Assembly: GCA_965644295.1 (NCBI GenBank)
Contig: CBFFRP010000431.1
Coordinates: 62,001-126,000, forward strand
Length of the DNA: 64,000 bases
Direction of reading: 5' to 3'
Origin: Paraphysomonas bandaiensis
Taxonomy: Eukaryota > Chrysophyceae
Shown: positions 1 to 11,880 of the stretch, in pieces
Layout: the number at the start of each line of letters is the position of its first letter
Position numbering within the stretch: the first letter of the stretch is position 1
Program-made: the position numbers and the translations under genes
Notes under the pieces: generated by a model
What the model saw: the letters and a program-made list of their open reading frames with translations, nothing else
Databases searched by the model: none
What the model was told of the DNA's origin: nothing

Positions 1-527
1 TTAGAGTCAGAACTAATGTCGGAAACAATATCACTAACTTGTGCTATACTCTGATATCCTACTATTTAGCGGTTTGCCCGTCACCGTAAACCACTTTTAA
101 TCTATCACTCAAACCAAATGCAGCCAGTATCAAGCAGTTCTTAATGCGTAGTTGTATGTGAGTACAAATTATGACTAGGTTTGACACTAAAACTGATTAG
201 GTTGAAGTAATTTCTTCCGTAGTGAAATACAATGGATCAATGGATAGCCTGCTTCGTAAGATGTCAGTAAGAATACCAATTCGTTCGATATCGTGCAAAG
301 AATTGATGGCGTTCATTTCGCAATCCTGTGTTACAAGTATCTAAAATCCAGTGTACTGCTTTATTCTCGGTAAGTCTTCGGCTTCAAGCTTTGCTGTAGC
401 ACTGAAAAACATTCCTTAACGCATGCTATAACGAGATAACTGATAATTCATTATTAGTTGACATAGTGGAACAATGGTTCTAAAAAATGTCTCTAAAGGA
501 AATATCTCGCTAGGTACAACGCATGTT
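1..527. other. non-coding stretch downstream of the CAF16-like gene
   Basis: No supported gene. The short frames here are interrupted and have no recognisable domain. This is the 3' flank of the minus-strand ABC ATPase gene. Confidence 0.5.
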
Positions 528-1726
528 TTAACGACCACCAATAAAGTCATAAGCAGCCATACGCCCGGCTGCAAAACCGCCCGCACTATTGGTAGACTGT
601 TGAGTGGGATCTCTTTCCTGTATTGCAGCCTGACCATGCTCCCGCTCATGCTGTCCCTCCGATTGTGCTACCTGCAGTTCAGACCGAAGCCAGTGTTCAG
701 CCACCCTCAGTAGAGGTCCTGCCTCCCCTGTTTTCACATACGAAGCGTGCTCAGGTCTATAAACAGTAATATTTGCAACACAACACCTTTGGCTTTAAGT
801 TCCTGCAACAACTCAAGATCCTCCACAGGACCTTGCCACCCTGTGAATCCTTTATTTGTCAGGTAATGCACGTGCGTAGGCCAGTCATCCAGCCCGTCGA
901 AAATGTGGGTCGCATACCTATCAAATTTAACGGAGGAAAGATTAAAAAAGAAACATCGAGCAGTTAATCAACATACAGTATGGTGGCTCCCCTAGTCTCA
1001 GACTCCTTCCTCAGCCATCGCAAAAGGTCTTGACGCACGACTACATCCAAGGAAACAGTCACTTCGTCCAGAAGAAGTATCTTGAAAGGACGCAAAAGCC
1101 CAATAAATATCTGAACGCGTCGTCGTTGTCCGTCAGATACCTGAATGTATATTAAACGAAGGTGCGTAAGATTGATTCCCGTTTCCATACCATGTGCATG
1201 CGCCAGTTCAAGTCTATGCCTAACATTTTAACCAGCTCATCCCGACGCTCAGGGAAGTCATTCTGCAGCTTCGTCATCATACCATGAACCGGTATGTCCG
1301 CCTGTAGAGGGCATCCGTACCCAGCGAATGCAACAGTACGCATTCCCCAGTCGGTGTCTAGGTACGCCCGATCGAAGTTCAAAGTAGTATCATGAAAGGA
1401 CTCTCGACCAAGGATCATCACAGCACCATCAGGTTTCGTCAAATGACGACCGGCTAATATTCTGAGGATGGTGCTTTTACTGTATAAGGATACATACATA
1501 AGTATAATACAGCGAACAGCGAACAGTATCCATATCGCTTACCCTGCACCATTAGCCCCGATGAGCAGACAGCGTGCACCATTGGTAAGTTGCATGTTTA
1601 AGTTCCGCAGCACGGGCTGTAATAACAGTGAGACGCACAGGAACATGCCCTCCTATAGTAACACACCTGTTGTCCAGGATAAGCGAATGTAAGATCATTA
1701 ACATTAATATGAAGGGGTTGACTCAT
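528..1726 (-). CDS. CAF16: CAF16-like soluble ABC ATPase (CCR4-NOT-associated type)
   Basis: Single-domain ABC ATPase without membrane segments. In yeast, Caf16 associates with the CCR4-NOT regulatory complex; that role is family knowledge, not seen here. Six exons join in frame: 1726-1667, 1616-1543, 1479-1191, 1140-977, 917-787 and 727-528 (918 nt, 305 aa). Visible motifs: an N-terminal strand ending [10 protein letters not shown], Walker A GANGAGKST split by an intron, the family signature [15 protein letters not shown], Walker [13 protein letters not shown], and [17 protein letters not shown] with the switch His. The C-terminal tail ends AAYDFIGGR. The [10 protein letters not shown] signature and the [11 protein letters not shown] segment are characteristic of CAF16/ABCI proteins rather than transporter subunits. 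Introns are 50-65 nt GT-AG. The last intron (786-728) is the least certain boundary. Confidence 0.88.
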
Positions 1727-2132
1727 GTTCAATAATATCAATATATGTATTGGGATCTTATGGATGTGATATATGAGTGATCTGGAGTGTGTGATGTAGC
1801 TTGTTGTCTTTCTAAGGGCTCCAAATGACGTGATGAGAAATCCCTTCTACAGACCGCATACTCCTCTGCACTTGCGTATGAATCATATGGCAGGGTCTTC
1901 GTAGTTTGCGAGATTTCATTTCACAAAATTTGGGAATTTAAAGATATATTTTCAGAAATATACTATCTGGATTAGAAGAAACCCCACAATGCACTCTAAA
2001 AAGGTCATTTTTTATTGTACACCACAAATATACAGCAATATATGTGCGGCTCCTGATATCGCTCCTATGTATGTGTCTTAGCAGTACAGTGTATCTGATC
2101 TCTCATTCACTATGAACATATAGAAGAAATTA
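1727..2132. other. intergenic region between divergent genes
   Basis: AT-rich spacer between the minus-strand CAF16-like gene and the plus-strand membrane protein; it probably holds both promoters. No specific motif is defended. Confidence 0.4.
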
Positions 2133-2900
2133 ATGAGGCATATCACAATCTTTTTATCTTTATTGAGCTTACAGTTTCATATTTATACTATTAGCTCAAG
2201 TGCTCCTCATTTGTGTGTTCATAACAGACACTGTCTGAGGCCCAGTGGCTCTATACATTACCGTACAATGAAACATAGAGGAGGAGCAATACAAACAACA
2301 ACTCAAACAGATTCATCACCATTAGCAGTTAGTGATAAACTCCGTATCAGTCATACACCCACATCGTTTGCACTGACTGCATGGGGTACACTGGGAGTGG
2401 TCATCATGCTGGCGAATGCTATTAAGAGACTCTTCCCAGTTGCTATTCTTCCATTAATACGGAAAGATTTAGAGTCCACACATGTTGCAGCATACATTCT
2501 ATGGACATTATATATGATATATGCTGAGGGCTATAAAGCATTTCACTTAAAGTTCTCGCCTCTTGTCGTTCGTCGAGCTCTCACTATATCAGATAATCCT
2601 TCTTTTCTTAAGTGTGTTCTGGCAGGCCCTTACAGCATGGGTCTCTTCGGTGCCACCAAGCAAAGAATGATTGTAAGCTGGTTGATAATGGTTGGAGTGT
2701 TTGGATTAGTAAAAGTTGTTAAACTCGTTCCGTATCCATGGAGGTCTATCATTGATTCAGGAGTTGTCGCTGGCCTATCTGTTGGTACGTTATCCATATT
2801 GTGGCATTTTATTCGGACCTTTTTTGGTTATATTCCGGACATTGACCCATGTCTTCCGAATGGTAATAGAGAAGTAGAAACGAAAAATAAAGAGGAATAG
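2133..2900 (+). CDS. small polytopic membrane protein with signal-like N terminus
   Basis: Single-exon frame of 255 aa. Residues 1-23 form a hydrophobic signal-like segment, followed by a Ser/His/Thr-rich, basic stretch to about residue 70. After it come three to four hydrophobic segments (about 80-100, 118-135, 180-200, 210-230). The core includes YMIYAEGYKAFHLKFSP, a GPYSMGLFGATKQR loop and PYPWRSIIDSGVVAGLSVG. It resembles a conserved uncharacterised bacterial/algal membrane family, but I cannot name it. Signal plus Ser/Thr-rich leader could be a bipartite organelle-targeting sequence; this is inference, and the Phe often found at such cleavage sites is not obvious. No function is assigned. 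Confidence 0.75.
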   Translation: MRHITIFLSLLSLQFHIYTISSSAPHLCVHNRHCLRPSGSIHYRTMKHRGGAIQTTTQTDSSPLAVSDKLRISHTPTSFALTAWGTLGVVIMLANAIKRLFPVAILPLIRKDLESTHVAAYILWTLYMIYAEGYKAFHLKFSPLVVRRALTISDNPSFLKCVLAGPYSMGLFGATKQRMIVSWLIMVGVFGLVKVVKLVPYPWRSIIDSGVVAGLSVGTLSILWHFIRTFFGYIPDIDPCLPNGNREVETKNKEE

Positions 2901-3495
2901 GTTGTAGCTACTTTGTATCTCTAAACGTGTAGATCTCGAAACTTTTTGCAATCACTACGTACTAATAATGATAACGATTAACTGAAAAGGAATTTTGCCC
3001 TATCATATCTCCTTGTGTGCTGAAATTCGCATAGTATCGTAGTAATGCTATAAACTCGTATACTTGTAGTACGGTTTACGGGACAGGAAGATACTTAATA
3101 CTACTGTAGGTTTTGGTCAAGATTGTGCAATACATAAGCAGTACAATTTTTGTACATTACTAAATAGTATGTATGTGTTGAAGCTGTATCAGTGCGGCTA
3201 TATACTTTTGATCTATTCGTACACCGTTTGATATTAAATCCTTTTTTAATACTTACTTTTTCCATTACTTACGATTTACGATTGATATTTAATACTGCTC
3301 ACATTTAACGCTTCTGCAACTATTAAACTCGTAATGCCATTGATCCGACAAGAATAACAGATGCAATACAAATGCCAATATATAATATATATTCAGTGGT
3401 CACAAAACACATCTAATCTAATTTTGCTGCAACGAAGGGAGCACCTGTTCGTACATTTGTCCTGTTCGAGCGACGCCAACGCAATTACCTGTTCG
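2901..3495. other. intergenic, convergent 3' flanks
   Basis: AT-rich spacer between the ends of the plus-strand membrane protein and the minus-strand ABCG gene. Nothing further is recognised. Confidence 0.5.
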
Positions 3496-6400
3496 TTACA
3501 GCATGGATGCTCGAAATCGAAAGACAACGTACGCCAATAATACATATGACACCGTGACCAAACACAGCATGCCAATGGTAAACTGTTTGTTACCGTTATT
3601 ATCTTCATTATACGTCATCTCGTAGGCTTCAATGACCTCTTCGCCATGTGTATAAGGACATACAGCACTATCACAATCAAAAGATTCGCCATTGAAGACG
3701 TAATTTGCCAGCAACACACTCCCCCATTTCATCGGAGAGAAATACGACACATATTGCAGAATGAGGGGTATGTTAAGAGAGATAAACCCCGCAAGAGTAC
3801 AGAATATTGCTAATACAACACTCATCATATCAACTGCAACACCACTTTCTTTGAAAATACTAAATGCCATGACTCCCATTGCCTCACCATTTACAATGTA
3901 ACATATCACAGTGAGGAATATGTGCCAGTATGCCTCGGGTGTGGGTTGCAACTTTATCACATATCCCGTAAGAGCGGATATGATAAATGCCAAAGTGATG
4001 ATGAAAGGCACACTTTGTAGGGCATAGGATATAAAAAATGCGCTAGCGGAGTACCCGCCACTTGTATACTCTCGGTAAAACACATCTCTCTGCTCCGGAA
4101 AAGATGCGATACTCACGAGCATTCCAATAAATCCCAGAGCAGTCAGCTCGTACAGACATCCGATTCGGTTCTGAATGGACTCCTGGGAATGATCCAATGG
4201 AGCATAAAAGAGACAGAGTATTAGTGCCAAACTAAGAGCCTGAAATACACGATCCACACAACTCAAAGGCTGTCGGAACAAGTTCTTATAGGCCCTGCTA
4301 AGAAGCAAAGGTAGTGTGTATACGATAGATTTATCGTGAATCTCAGGGTACTCGTGAGTATCCTGACTTCCTGCATCACTTCCCGAATTCCTTCTAACTG
4401 ACTTTTTATAAGCTTTTACAAGCTTTTTCCTTCTTTTCCTTGTTTTCTTTTCTTTTTTCTCACTAGTGAAGTTTATAGATGATGTGTCTATTATAAAATC
4501 TGCAGGGTTTGAAAACTCTGGACACTTATATCCAAGATTTTCAAAGTGTTTCAAGAGATTCTGTGAGCTCCCCGACCATATGAGCTCTCCCTTGGATAGC
4601 AAAATGATATCATCAAATTGATTGTATATATCATATCGAGGCTGGTGAATGGTCAGCGCCACGGCTTTACCATCTGTGTGTGCGAGCTCACGAAGAACTT
4701 TCACGATTCTCGCTGCAGTGAATGAGTCCAACCCAGTTGTAGGCTGCATATTAGCTTAGAATCAGGGACAAGGAAAATGAAGAGCTGAACTACACACCTC
4801 GTCAAGAAGGCACACCGAAGGATCTAGCAAAAGTTCACAACCTATGGACACACGCTTCATCTCTCCGCCACTAATACCCTTAACTTTTCCTCCTCCTATA
4901 TGCCAGAGCCATTAACTTGTGTTAATACAAGTACATAAAATTAAAAGGAAATTTCTGAATCCACTTACCTACATAAGTATCAAGGCAACTATCCAGCCCC
5001 AACCTATCAACAACAGAAGAAATCCTTTCTTGCTTAGTCTCGAGAGATAGTGAAGAGGACATATGTAGTTGAGCGTGGAACATCAGAGTCTCTCTGACAG
5101 TTAAACTCGGCATGTGCTTGTCAAACTGCTCCACCAAGCCAATGGTGTGTCGTACTTTCTTGTGTGGTAGAATTTCACCATTAAATAAAATTTGCCCCGT
5201 GCCATACATCCTACTTCGAAAAAACGTAGAAAGATAGTGACTGATACTCATTGATTCTTTAAATGGACGACGATTCCGTTGAGATATTACATTAAGCAGC
5301 GACGTCTTCCCACTACCACTGCCCCCCATTATAGCCACCATTCTTTTGTGATGAATTTTGCATGTAACATTCTTCAAAATATGTTTGATGCGGAACTTAT
5401 CCTCACCAGGTTTGGGATTAGAGACGCGCGACACTTTGAACAAGCAAATGTCCAAGACGTCAATATCCACTCTTGGTGTGGAGTGTACAAACTCAATTAC
5501 ATCGGAATTCGATACAGTGGTTAACGCAGGCGTGACGCTATCTTTCATGGCCTGTTTCACCAACTTCTTGTCATTCATTTTATTTGATACTGGTCGTATA
5601 CATATCATCAATCCCACCGCAAGTATATAGTACAAGATTATGATCGGCAACAAGACCGCCCACATAGTGTGATGGTCACGACTTCCTATATCTAGCGTTT
5701 CCAAGTAGTCATTTCCCTGATACACGACATCTACACAAGCTGAATTAGGAGACACATTGACACAAGTTGTAAATTCTCGATCAGAAATCTCATTTGCCAT
5801 TAAAATTTTGTATGCATATGTGAGAAAGCTGATGGTACTGATCCATCCTGCGTATGGGGGTACCGTCTTCGTATTCACGAGAAACCCAGAGGAAAGAGTA
5901 AAGAAAGTGAATTGGGTATTCGCAATGATGGAAGATATTGAAAACGAGCGATGACACGCCGCTGAAAACCACGCAATACCAAGCATGCCAAAACTAATGA
6001 CCGTGTTAGTTGTAAAGAAAATCCAGCCAGCTTCGCTTCCACTCCTCAGATTGCTTCCAAGGTATACAGGAAGGCAGTACAAAATCGAATGCAGCACCAG
6101 TATAGGACACACCGACAACATTTGAGCAGTGAAGAAGGCAGAATGTGAATAAATATGATCCAAACGCTCGCGATCAAAGAACTTCAACTCATCTGCGAGG
6201 TCTTTGACTAGTGTGATCATAAGCAAATAGGGACCCAGTGAGAGTAGCACATACATTAACCCCGCTCGGGACAGTAAGTCTGTGTAGGAATCTTCCAGCT
6301 GCCAAAATATAAAACATATAATAAGGCCAATTACAAGGGCTTGGGCCATCATGCCAATAAAATTCGATTTATTTCGAGTTCTCGCTAATAAAAATCGTTG

Positions 6401-7907
6401 AAGTAGAAGAACCACTTGTTGCGGCCAAAGAAGTTTAAACGAAGTCTTCTCAAATACACTATCTCGGCGACCAGATATCTTACTTATATGCATCACACTC
6501 TGTCCATACCTAAGAGGTGCGGGTGTCGTGCGAGTAGTCCCTGTGGGGCTGGATGCTCCCAAGACAACATCACTGTAACTCTGGATCAGTTTATTCACTC
6601 TCTCCTTGTCCACAACCCCTCCGTTTTCTGAACTCCCAACAGATATGATATCAATAAAGTAGTCCGCCGGATTGCAATGACGTGGGCATTCCAATCCAAG
6701 TGATGAAAAATATCCAATCATTTCACTAGACTTCCCACAGTATATTGGATGGCCCCGTGAGATAAGCATGACAGAATCAAACAATTTAAAAACATCAGCT
6801 CGAGGTTGGTGAAGTGTGCACAAGGCCGCTTTAAGACCTTTAGACGTTGTGACCTGTCGTAGAGTCTCCACTACATGTTCAGCAGTGAACGCATCTAGCC
6901 CAGATGTAATCTCATCAGCACATAGAATGTCCGGGTCGGAAACGAGTTGAACTGCCATTGACAGTCGCCGGAGTTCCCCTCCAGATGGACCTGCTTCTCC
7001 TGCTACTATTCGAACATCAGCACATTCTTTCAGTCCAAGACTAAGAATGAGATCGTTGGTGATAGACTCGCACTCTGCTACGCCCCTAGCGCATGCCAAA
7101 TGGACGTGCTTGGAAGAGTGTCTGCTCCTCATTCGAGACACAAAGTATATAGTTTCTCGTACAGTGAGATGTGGGAAAAACGAATCGTCTTGCGTAATGT
7201 AGGCAATGGTGCAGTGGCTCATACCTTCAAATGAAAGTTTACCACTGAATTGTACGTGTTTGCGGTCGTAGCGCCCTGCAATTGCATTTAACAGTGTCGT
7301 TTTACCTAAGAACACTGGTTAGCAGAGATACTATATGACGTGAACATAGCGCATCTACTTGTTCTAATTAAAATGAAAATCACGTACTGCAATGTACACA
7401 CGTACCACTGCCACTTCCACCCATTATTGCAAACATAGAGCCACTCTTAATGGTTGCAGTGACGGGGTGAATTAACACTTTCTCAGAATTTTTCATTCGA
7501 ATACTAAAGGCTTTAAATACAATAGCATTTTTATCCTCATCTTCAAAGTCAACAATCGAATCAAACGATTCCTTCTTCGCAATGGAACCTCCACTAGTGG
7601 ATGGAGGCTCAGCATTGCGAATAGAATGAGAATCAGATGGATTCGATACTCCAAATGAACCAAACGAACCCAATCTCGTCATCTTTACATTACTATTAAC
7701 TTGTGGTACCCCTTTACTTGCTGTTGGTGATGTACGATTACGCGGACTAGAACTATCAGAAGCTGTATCAGGAAATGAATGGGTCGACTCTTGCTGACTG
7801 AGATTAACCATTGCATGATATCTGGAAACCGAACTTTTAGATCCAAATCGTCCCACTCCTTGACTTACACCACTTTTAGTGGTATCTGATGAATGCTTTG
7901 GCTTCAT
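3496..7907 (-). CDS. full-length ABCG-type (WHITE family) ABC transporter
   Basis: Two tandem nucleotide-binding/membrane-domain halves in one chain, NBD1-TMD1-NBD2-TMD2. Four exons join in frame: 7907-7406, 7305-4969, 4895-4798 and 4743-3496 (4185 nt, 1394 aa). A Ser-rich leader of about 120 aa precedes NBD1. Walker A of NBD1, [12 protein letters not shown], is split by intron 1; its signature region reads [13 protein letters not shown] with Walker [18 protein letters not shown]2 has [13 protein letters not shown], signature [11 protein letters not shown] and LLDEPTTGLDS, the last split by intron 3. Each TMD follows the usual NPADYFIDI / NPADFIIDT hinge and has about six hydrophobic segments. 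The NBD-before-TMD order without PDR motifs fits WHITE-type full transporters such as fungal YOL075C rather than the PDR group. NBD1's ADEITSG in place of DEPTSG is slightly divergent. The substrate cannot be deduced; sterol/lipid export is common in the family. Confidence 0.92.
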
Positions 7908-9017
7908 CTTATGATATAGTATGGTTCAACTGTACGATAACTATAGTACGGTATGTTCCCTAACAATAATCCCTAATTGAGAAGTTCACCATATGCTGAG
8001 AGTCAATCCACACCACAGTATTCCACAACTTCTTTTTTTTAACAAGAATTTGGTTAAAATCATAAAAATTAATTTTTTTGGTCATTCTCACCTGCTGGTA
8101 CTTTATGAGGGTCTATATCTATATGTAGATTCCGTTTAATAACTCCAACGGTCCCTTCGGTCCGTTTACTTTTTTTTTTACCACAATCTGCTATAATATC
8201 TGTATACCGGTATACAGGGATATGCATGCATAGCCAGCAGCAGTACAGGCACATTCAAGCGAAGGGAGGGACTGGAGATCTGTACCCATGTAGCAATGAG
8301 ATATTTATAAGAGGATCATAAGATATTGTCTCAGAATCTTTTAGTAAATCCATCTCGCTGTATGGATTGAATATTATCTCTATGGGACTATAGTGCGTTC
8401 CAACAAGATTTCGCCACCTGTTGTTCTCGTTCGCATGCGTGTACGACGTGCGCTTATCGGACAGTGATATAATGCTTCACTTATCCACCAGTCGAGACGC
8501 TATATATTCATAATTTTATTCAGTTGTGGGATTATGTATATAAGGTAAACGTTGAGTTTTTGTAAGTAAGAAAATCTCCAAACTGGGTGAACAATACATC
8601 GACTATTCTGGAAACGTATAAAATGCCTTACTCAATATATAAGATCATGCATTTCTCAAGACCACACAGAGATAAAGCCTTACCACTTAACAGGCTTGTG
8701 TAACAATTATATAGCAATTAAGTGGTGACAGATGTCCAACGATAATAATAGCAATTATTAAGCAAGCATCCAATTATTGGCATTGCAATTAATTGACAAT
8801 TACTTGCAACTAAATGCCTTCAATTCTATTGCTAGATTTTAGAATAACTTTCTGAACTATAATCTACCCCCAAAGATGCCGATGTTCACACAGAAACATC
8901 AACATTTCATAATTCAGCCAGCCAATTAATGACGTTCTCTGAGCACAGCGTAAGAAAGAGTCGTCGGAAGATAGAGATTGAGAGCTCTGAGAAGTTGCCT
9001 GCATGCATTCATTCATA
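7908..9017. other. intergenic, AT-rich, with transposon-like subterminal motif
   Basis: No gene recognised. At 8782-8802 there is a 20-bp match to the subterminal AATTAATTG-type repeats of the hAT-like element at 55999-57237, surrounded by similar CAATTA motifs (8706-8830). This suggests a decayed relative. Confidence 0.4.
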
Positions 9018-9332
9018 ATGGGCACTCCAGCAGTTGTGAAGAGGAGGCATCATTCAGTGCTAGAAACAGCTTCCTCGAAACATGAGACCCCCTCCCGTCG
9101 AAACCGGAGCAAAGATAGAAAGCTGAGCAGGAAGAACTCCTCCACAGAAAGTCTTCTACTGGAACACGTTCAGATGGCTTAGGAATGCGACAACTTCAAA
9201 GCTAAATCCCACCGCCTCGAGCTTGAGAACCGGGAGGAGAAGAACAAAGAATTCTGCAAAATGTTATTGAAATATAGAGAAGAGAAGAGTGTACACGTGT
9301 ACACTGCAAGTTGTTGCTCTTCTGTTAAATAA
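9018..9332 (+). pseudogene. decayed coiled-coil ORF, possibly a transposon-associated protein
   Basis: A 105-codon frame from ATG 9018 to TAA 9330 is interrupted only by TAG at 9180-9182. Before the TAG: a basic, Ser-rich stretch (KRRHHSVLETASSKHE, then RNRSKDRKLSRKNSS) ending in SLLLEHVQMA. After it, in the same frame: ECDNFKAKSHRLELENREEK and KMLLKYREEK, a heptad-rich helix. A basic linker then a Glu/Leu/Lys coiled coil resembles the C termini of Myb/SANT-like or hAT/Harbinger accessory proteins. This is inference from composition and the nearby transposon-like repeats. It could instead be an exon of an unrecognised gene. Confidence 0.4.
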
Positions 9333-9816
9333 TTATGTGCTTCTAAGTTTATACAAAGCTAGAACTAGTTTGTAGCTAATTCACATACATAACAATCAAA
9401 CGGTTAGTCAAGCCCATTATTATACTGAAAATATTATTAATTAGTAATAACAGTCAACAATATATCAATACAAATGCAGAAAACAATTATTAGCGCTCTA
9501 GTAACTCACTAGTTTTAACAAGGAATACACGTCAAAAGCGTGGGAATGTTTTTTCTCACGTTAGCATATTCTTACTTAATATACCACATAGTTATTTCTA
9601 TAGAATAGCTGTCAGTCATGTCATAATTAGAGTTTATAAAGTTAAAGCCATTAGGGATATACATTCAATTAACTATTTATTTTTAATGATAGTATACTTC
9701 AAGAAATTGAAAATTACTTTTATCACAGTAACTTCACCCAGAAAAGAAGCAGAAAAAACAAAGAAACGTATTGTGTACATTTGGTACGAATATTTACCAG
9801 TCAATCTTGTGTATAA
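9333..9816. other. intergenic, nothing recognised
   Basis: AT-rich spacer. A plus-strand frame overlapping 9686-9973 is the antisense shadow of the last exon of the JmjC-like gene. Confidence 0.5.
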
Positions 9817-11433
9817 TTACCCAATATTTTCATACACCCGACTTGGAAATATTTTTGGTCTGTATGCAGCAGCCGATCCTTTTACGCCAAAGTTGAACCT
9901 TTCGTCGATTGGAGGCGTGGCAATAGGCTTGTGCACTTGCATACCTTTGTCCAAGTTCAACAACTTGGAATAGCGCAGTGTCCTGGAAGGACAAACATCA
10001 AATGTGAAGAGTACAAACAAGCAGGTATACCACTTACCATATGAATGGACTGAGAAATTGTAATGTATTATGAACTGAATTCTGTATTTGTTGTTTGGGA
10101 GGAAGAAACCACCTCGTGGCTACCCCAATCGATACTGGATCCAGGTTCTCGATCATGTGCCACTGCCACTATCTCGACAATATTAGAAGCTTAAAATAAT
10201 TAAAATATATTTACCGGTGGATTGATGAGGATATCCCCAGGCTCCAGAACAACAGTCATTTTAGGTGCATACTAAACGCATATTAATGATAATAATTAGA
10301 CACATTACAAAGAAACCTTGTATAGAGGAAAGTGTGACTGCATAGCTTCTTCAGAGTCTAGCGCCACCGTAGTCAGAAAAGATGCCACGTCAATAGACTT
10401 AGCATTAAACATTGGGTACTGAAACATGACACGCGGTGTTACTAGTGGTTGCTAAATCAAAATATACACACGAACCATCAGTGCAGTGTATTGAGGCGAC
10501 ACGAAAGTCCACTTCTTTCGACCATTAATCTATGAATATGAGCTTCAACTCACTAGGTTACATAGTCTATTACAGCTTACCATAAAAAAAATGTTGTTAA
10601 AGTTCGCACTATGATATGAAGTTCCTGATGTGTCTGCCATTCCCATAAATATTTGAGAAGTGATGAGTTTTGACTGAACATACTCCTTTAGTCTCTGTGC
10701 ACCCAGTTGCTCGACCAGCTCCTGTGCAACCAATATACGTTACTAGGTTTTGAGCAATAGCAATGCTTACCGGATGATGATCAAATATTTCGCTAAGAGC
10801 TCGTATATACCAGGTATCATTTCCTCGCTCAGGATCTTGGTCGGTGCGGTGCGCGTCGACGTATCGAGACATGTTCATTCGAATTGTTGACATATTATCA
10901 ATATTCACAACATCAACTCCTTGGTCCCCATAATGAGTAGCAAAAAAATCTGGAGACCACATACCCTTTGCAGTAGATGGAACATTCTTCAGAACAAATG
11001 GAATTCCAGGAATAATGAACTTGTTATGAACATCTTCTGGGCTAATTTCACCCCATTGCATGGTAGGTACTTGTATTTCACTGAATGTACTTGTATTCCA
11101 TCCATTATCAGCATATTCAATTCGTAAACGATGTTCAATATCAGCAAGAGTTTTGTCGGCAATAGAGGAGAGTAGAAATTGATCCTTAAATATGTATCGT
11201 GCTACATATATAAGCTTCATAGTCAGTATATTCCCTTCGCCCATATCCAGTTCAGGAATATAAGCATTCAATTTTGTAAATCCTTTGAAAAAAAGCGAAA
11301 AAAAGAAGTAATTGTTGGCAAACATACTTATTTGCATCGCAGTGGCAATGGTTGCTGCCTTTAGTTCAGATTTGAATACCACTGCCAGCAAAGCACAAAC
11401 ACAAGTAAGAAGAATAGTGGATTTCATACCCAC
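9817..11433 (-). CDS. JmjC/cupin_8-like protein with signal peptide
   Basis: Eight short exons are inferred from GT-AG introns (boundaries include 11327/11283, 10770/10732, 10580/10530, 10475/10429 and 10317/10275); about 400 aa. The first exon encodes a hydrophobic signal peptide (MKSTILLTCVCALLAVVF), so the product probably enters the ER. The double-stranded beta-helix region reads IPFVLKNVPSTAKGMWSPDF, then GTSYHSANFNNIFFMINGRK and WTFVSPQY. The C-terminal strand is EPGDILINPPWQWHMIENLD then PVSIGVATRW. This order matches the JmjC/cupin_8 fold. The first metal motif is His-Ser-Ala rather than His-x-Asp/Glu, so a canonical 2-His-1-carboxylate site is not evident; catalysis may be altered or absent. 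Substrate unknown. Confidence 0.8.
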
Positions 11434-11880
11434 AGATATCCTGATCTATTCGGATACTGCTAGTTATAAGGTTCACAACTCTTGGGGTCCCAATCTGAGT
11501 AATCATCGTTTGCTTCCAAGGTACATATTCTCTGTATAGTTATATACACGCGGCAACGTGAGTGGTGTGAACAACGTGTTGATGAAGTTATCCAATCAAA
11601 TCACAAGATTCAAAAACAGGACAAATACAAAATACAGTCTCGTAGGGGTTAAGAACTACAGGAAGAGTATCATATACAAGACACTACCAGCAGCAGATAT
11701 ATATATACAACGTACAAATATCATGCAATAATTTTCTCAGGAACACAACTTCCTGACATGGTTATTCCATATCACACTCCACAATCATAGCCATGATTAT
11801 AACATTGTCTCTCAACAAGGTGTATGGATTGGAAGTGGTACTGTAGCTTTTGGAGGTGAATCGAGTGTCCGTATATCCCA
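11434..11880. other. intergenic between divergent genes
   Basis: Spacer between the minus-strand JmjC-like gene and the plus-strand cyclin gene. It includes short TA repeats near 11695-11705; no other signal. Confidence 0.4.

Noticed and set aside
8069-8254. 61-codon minus-strand frame with Cys-rich start
   Set aside because: Short, with microsatellite-like TATA content and no similarity.
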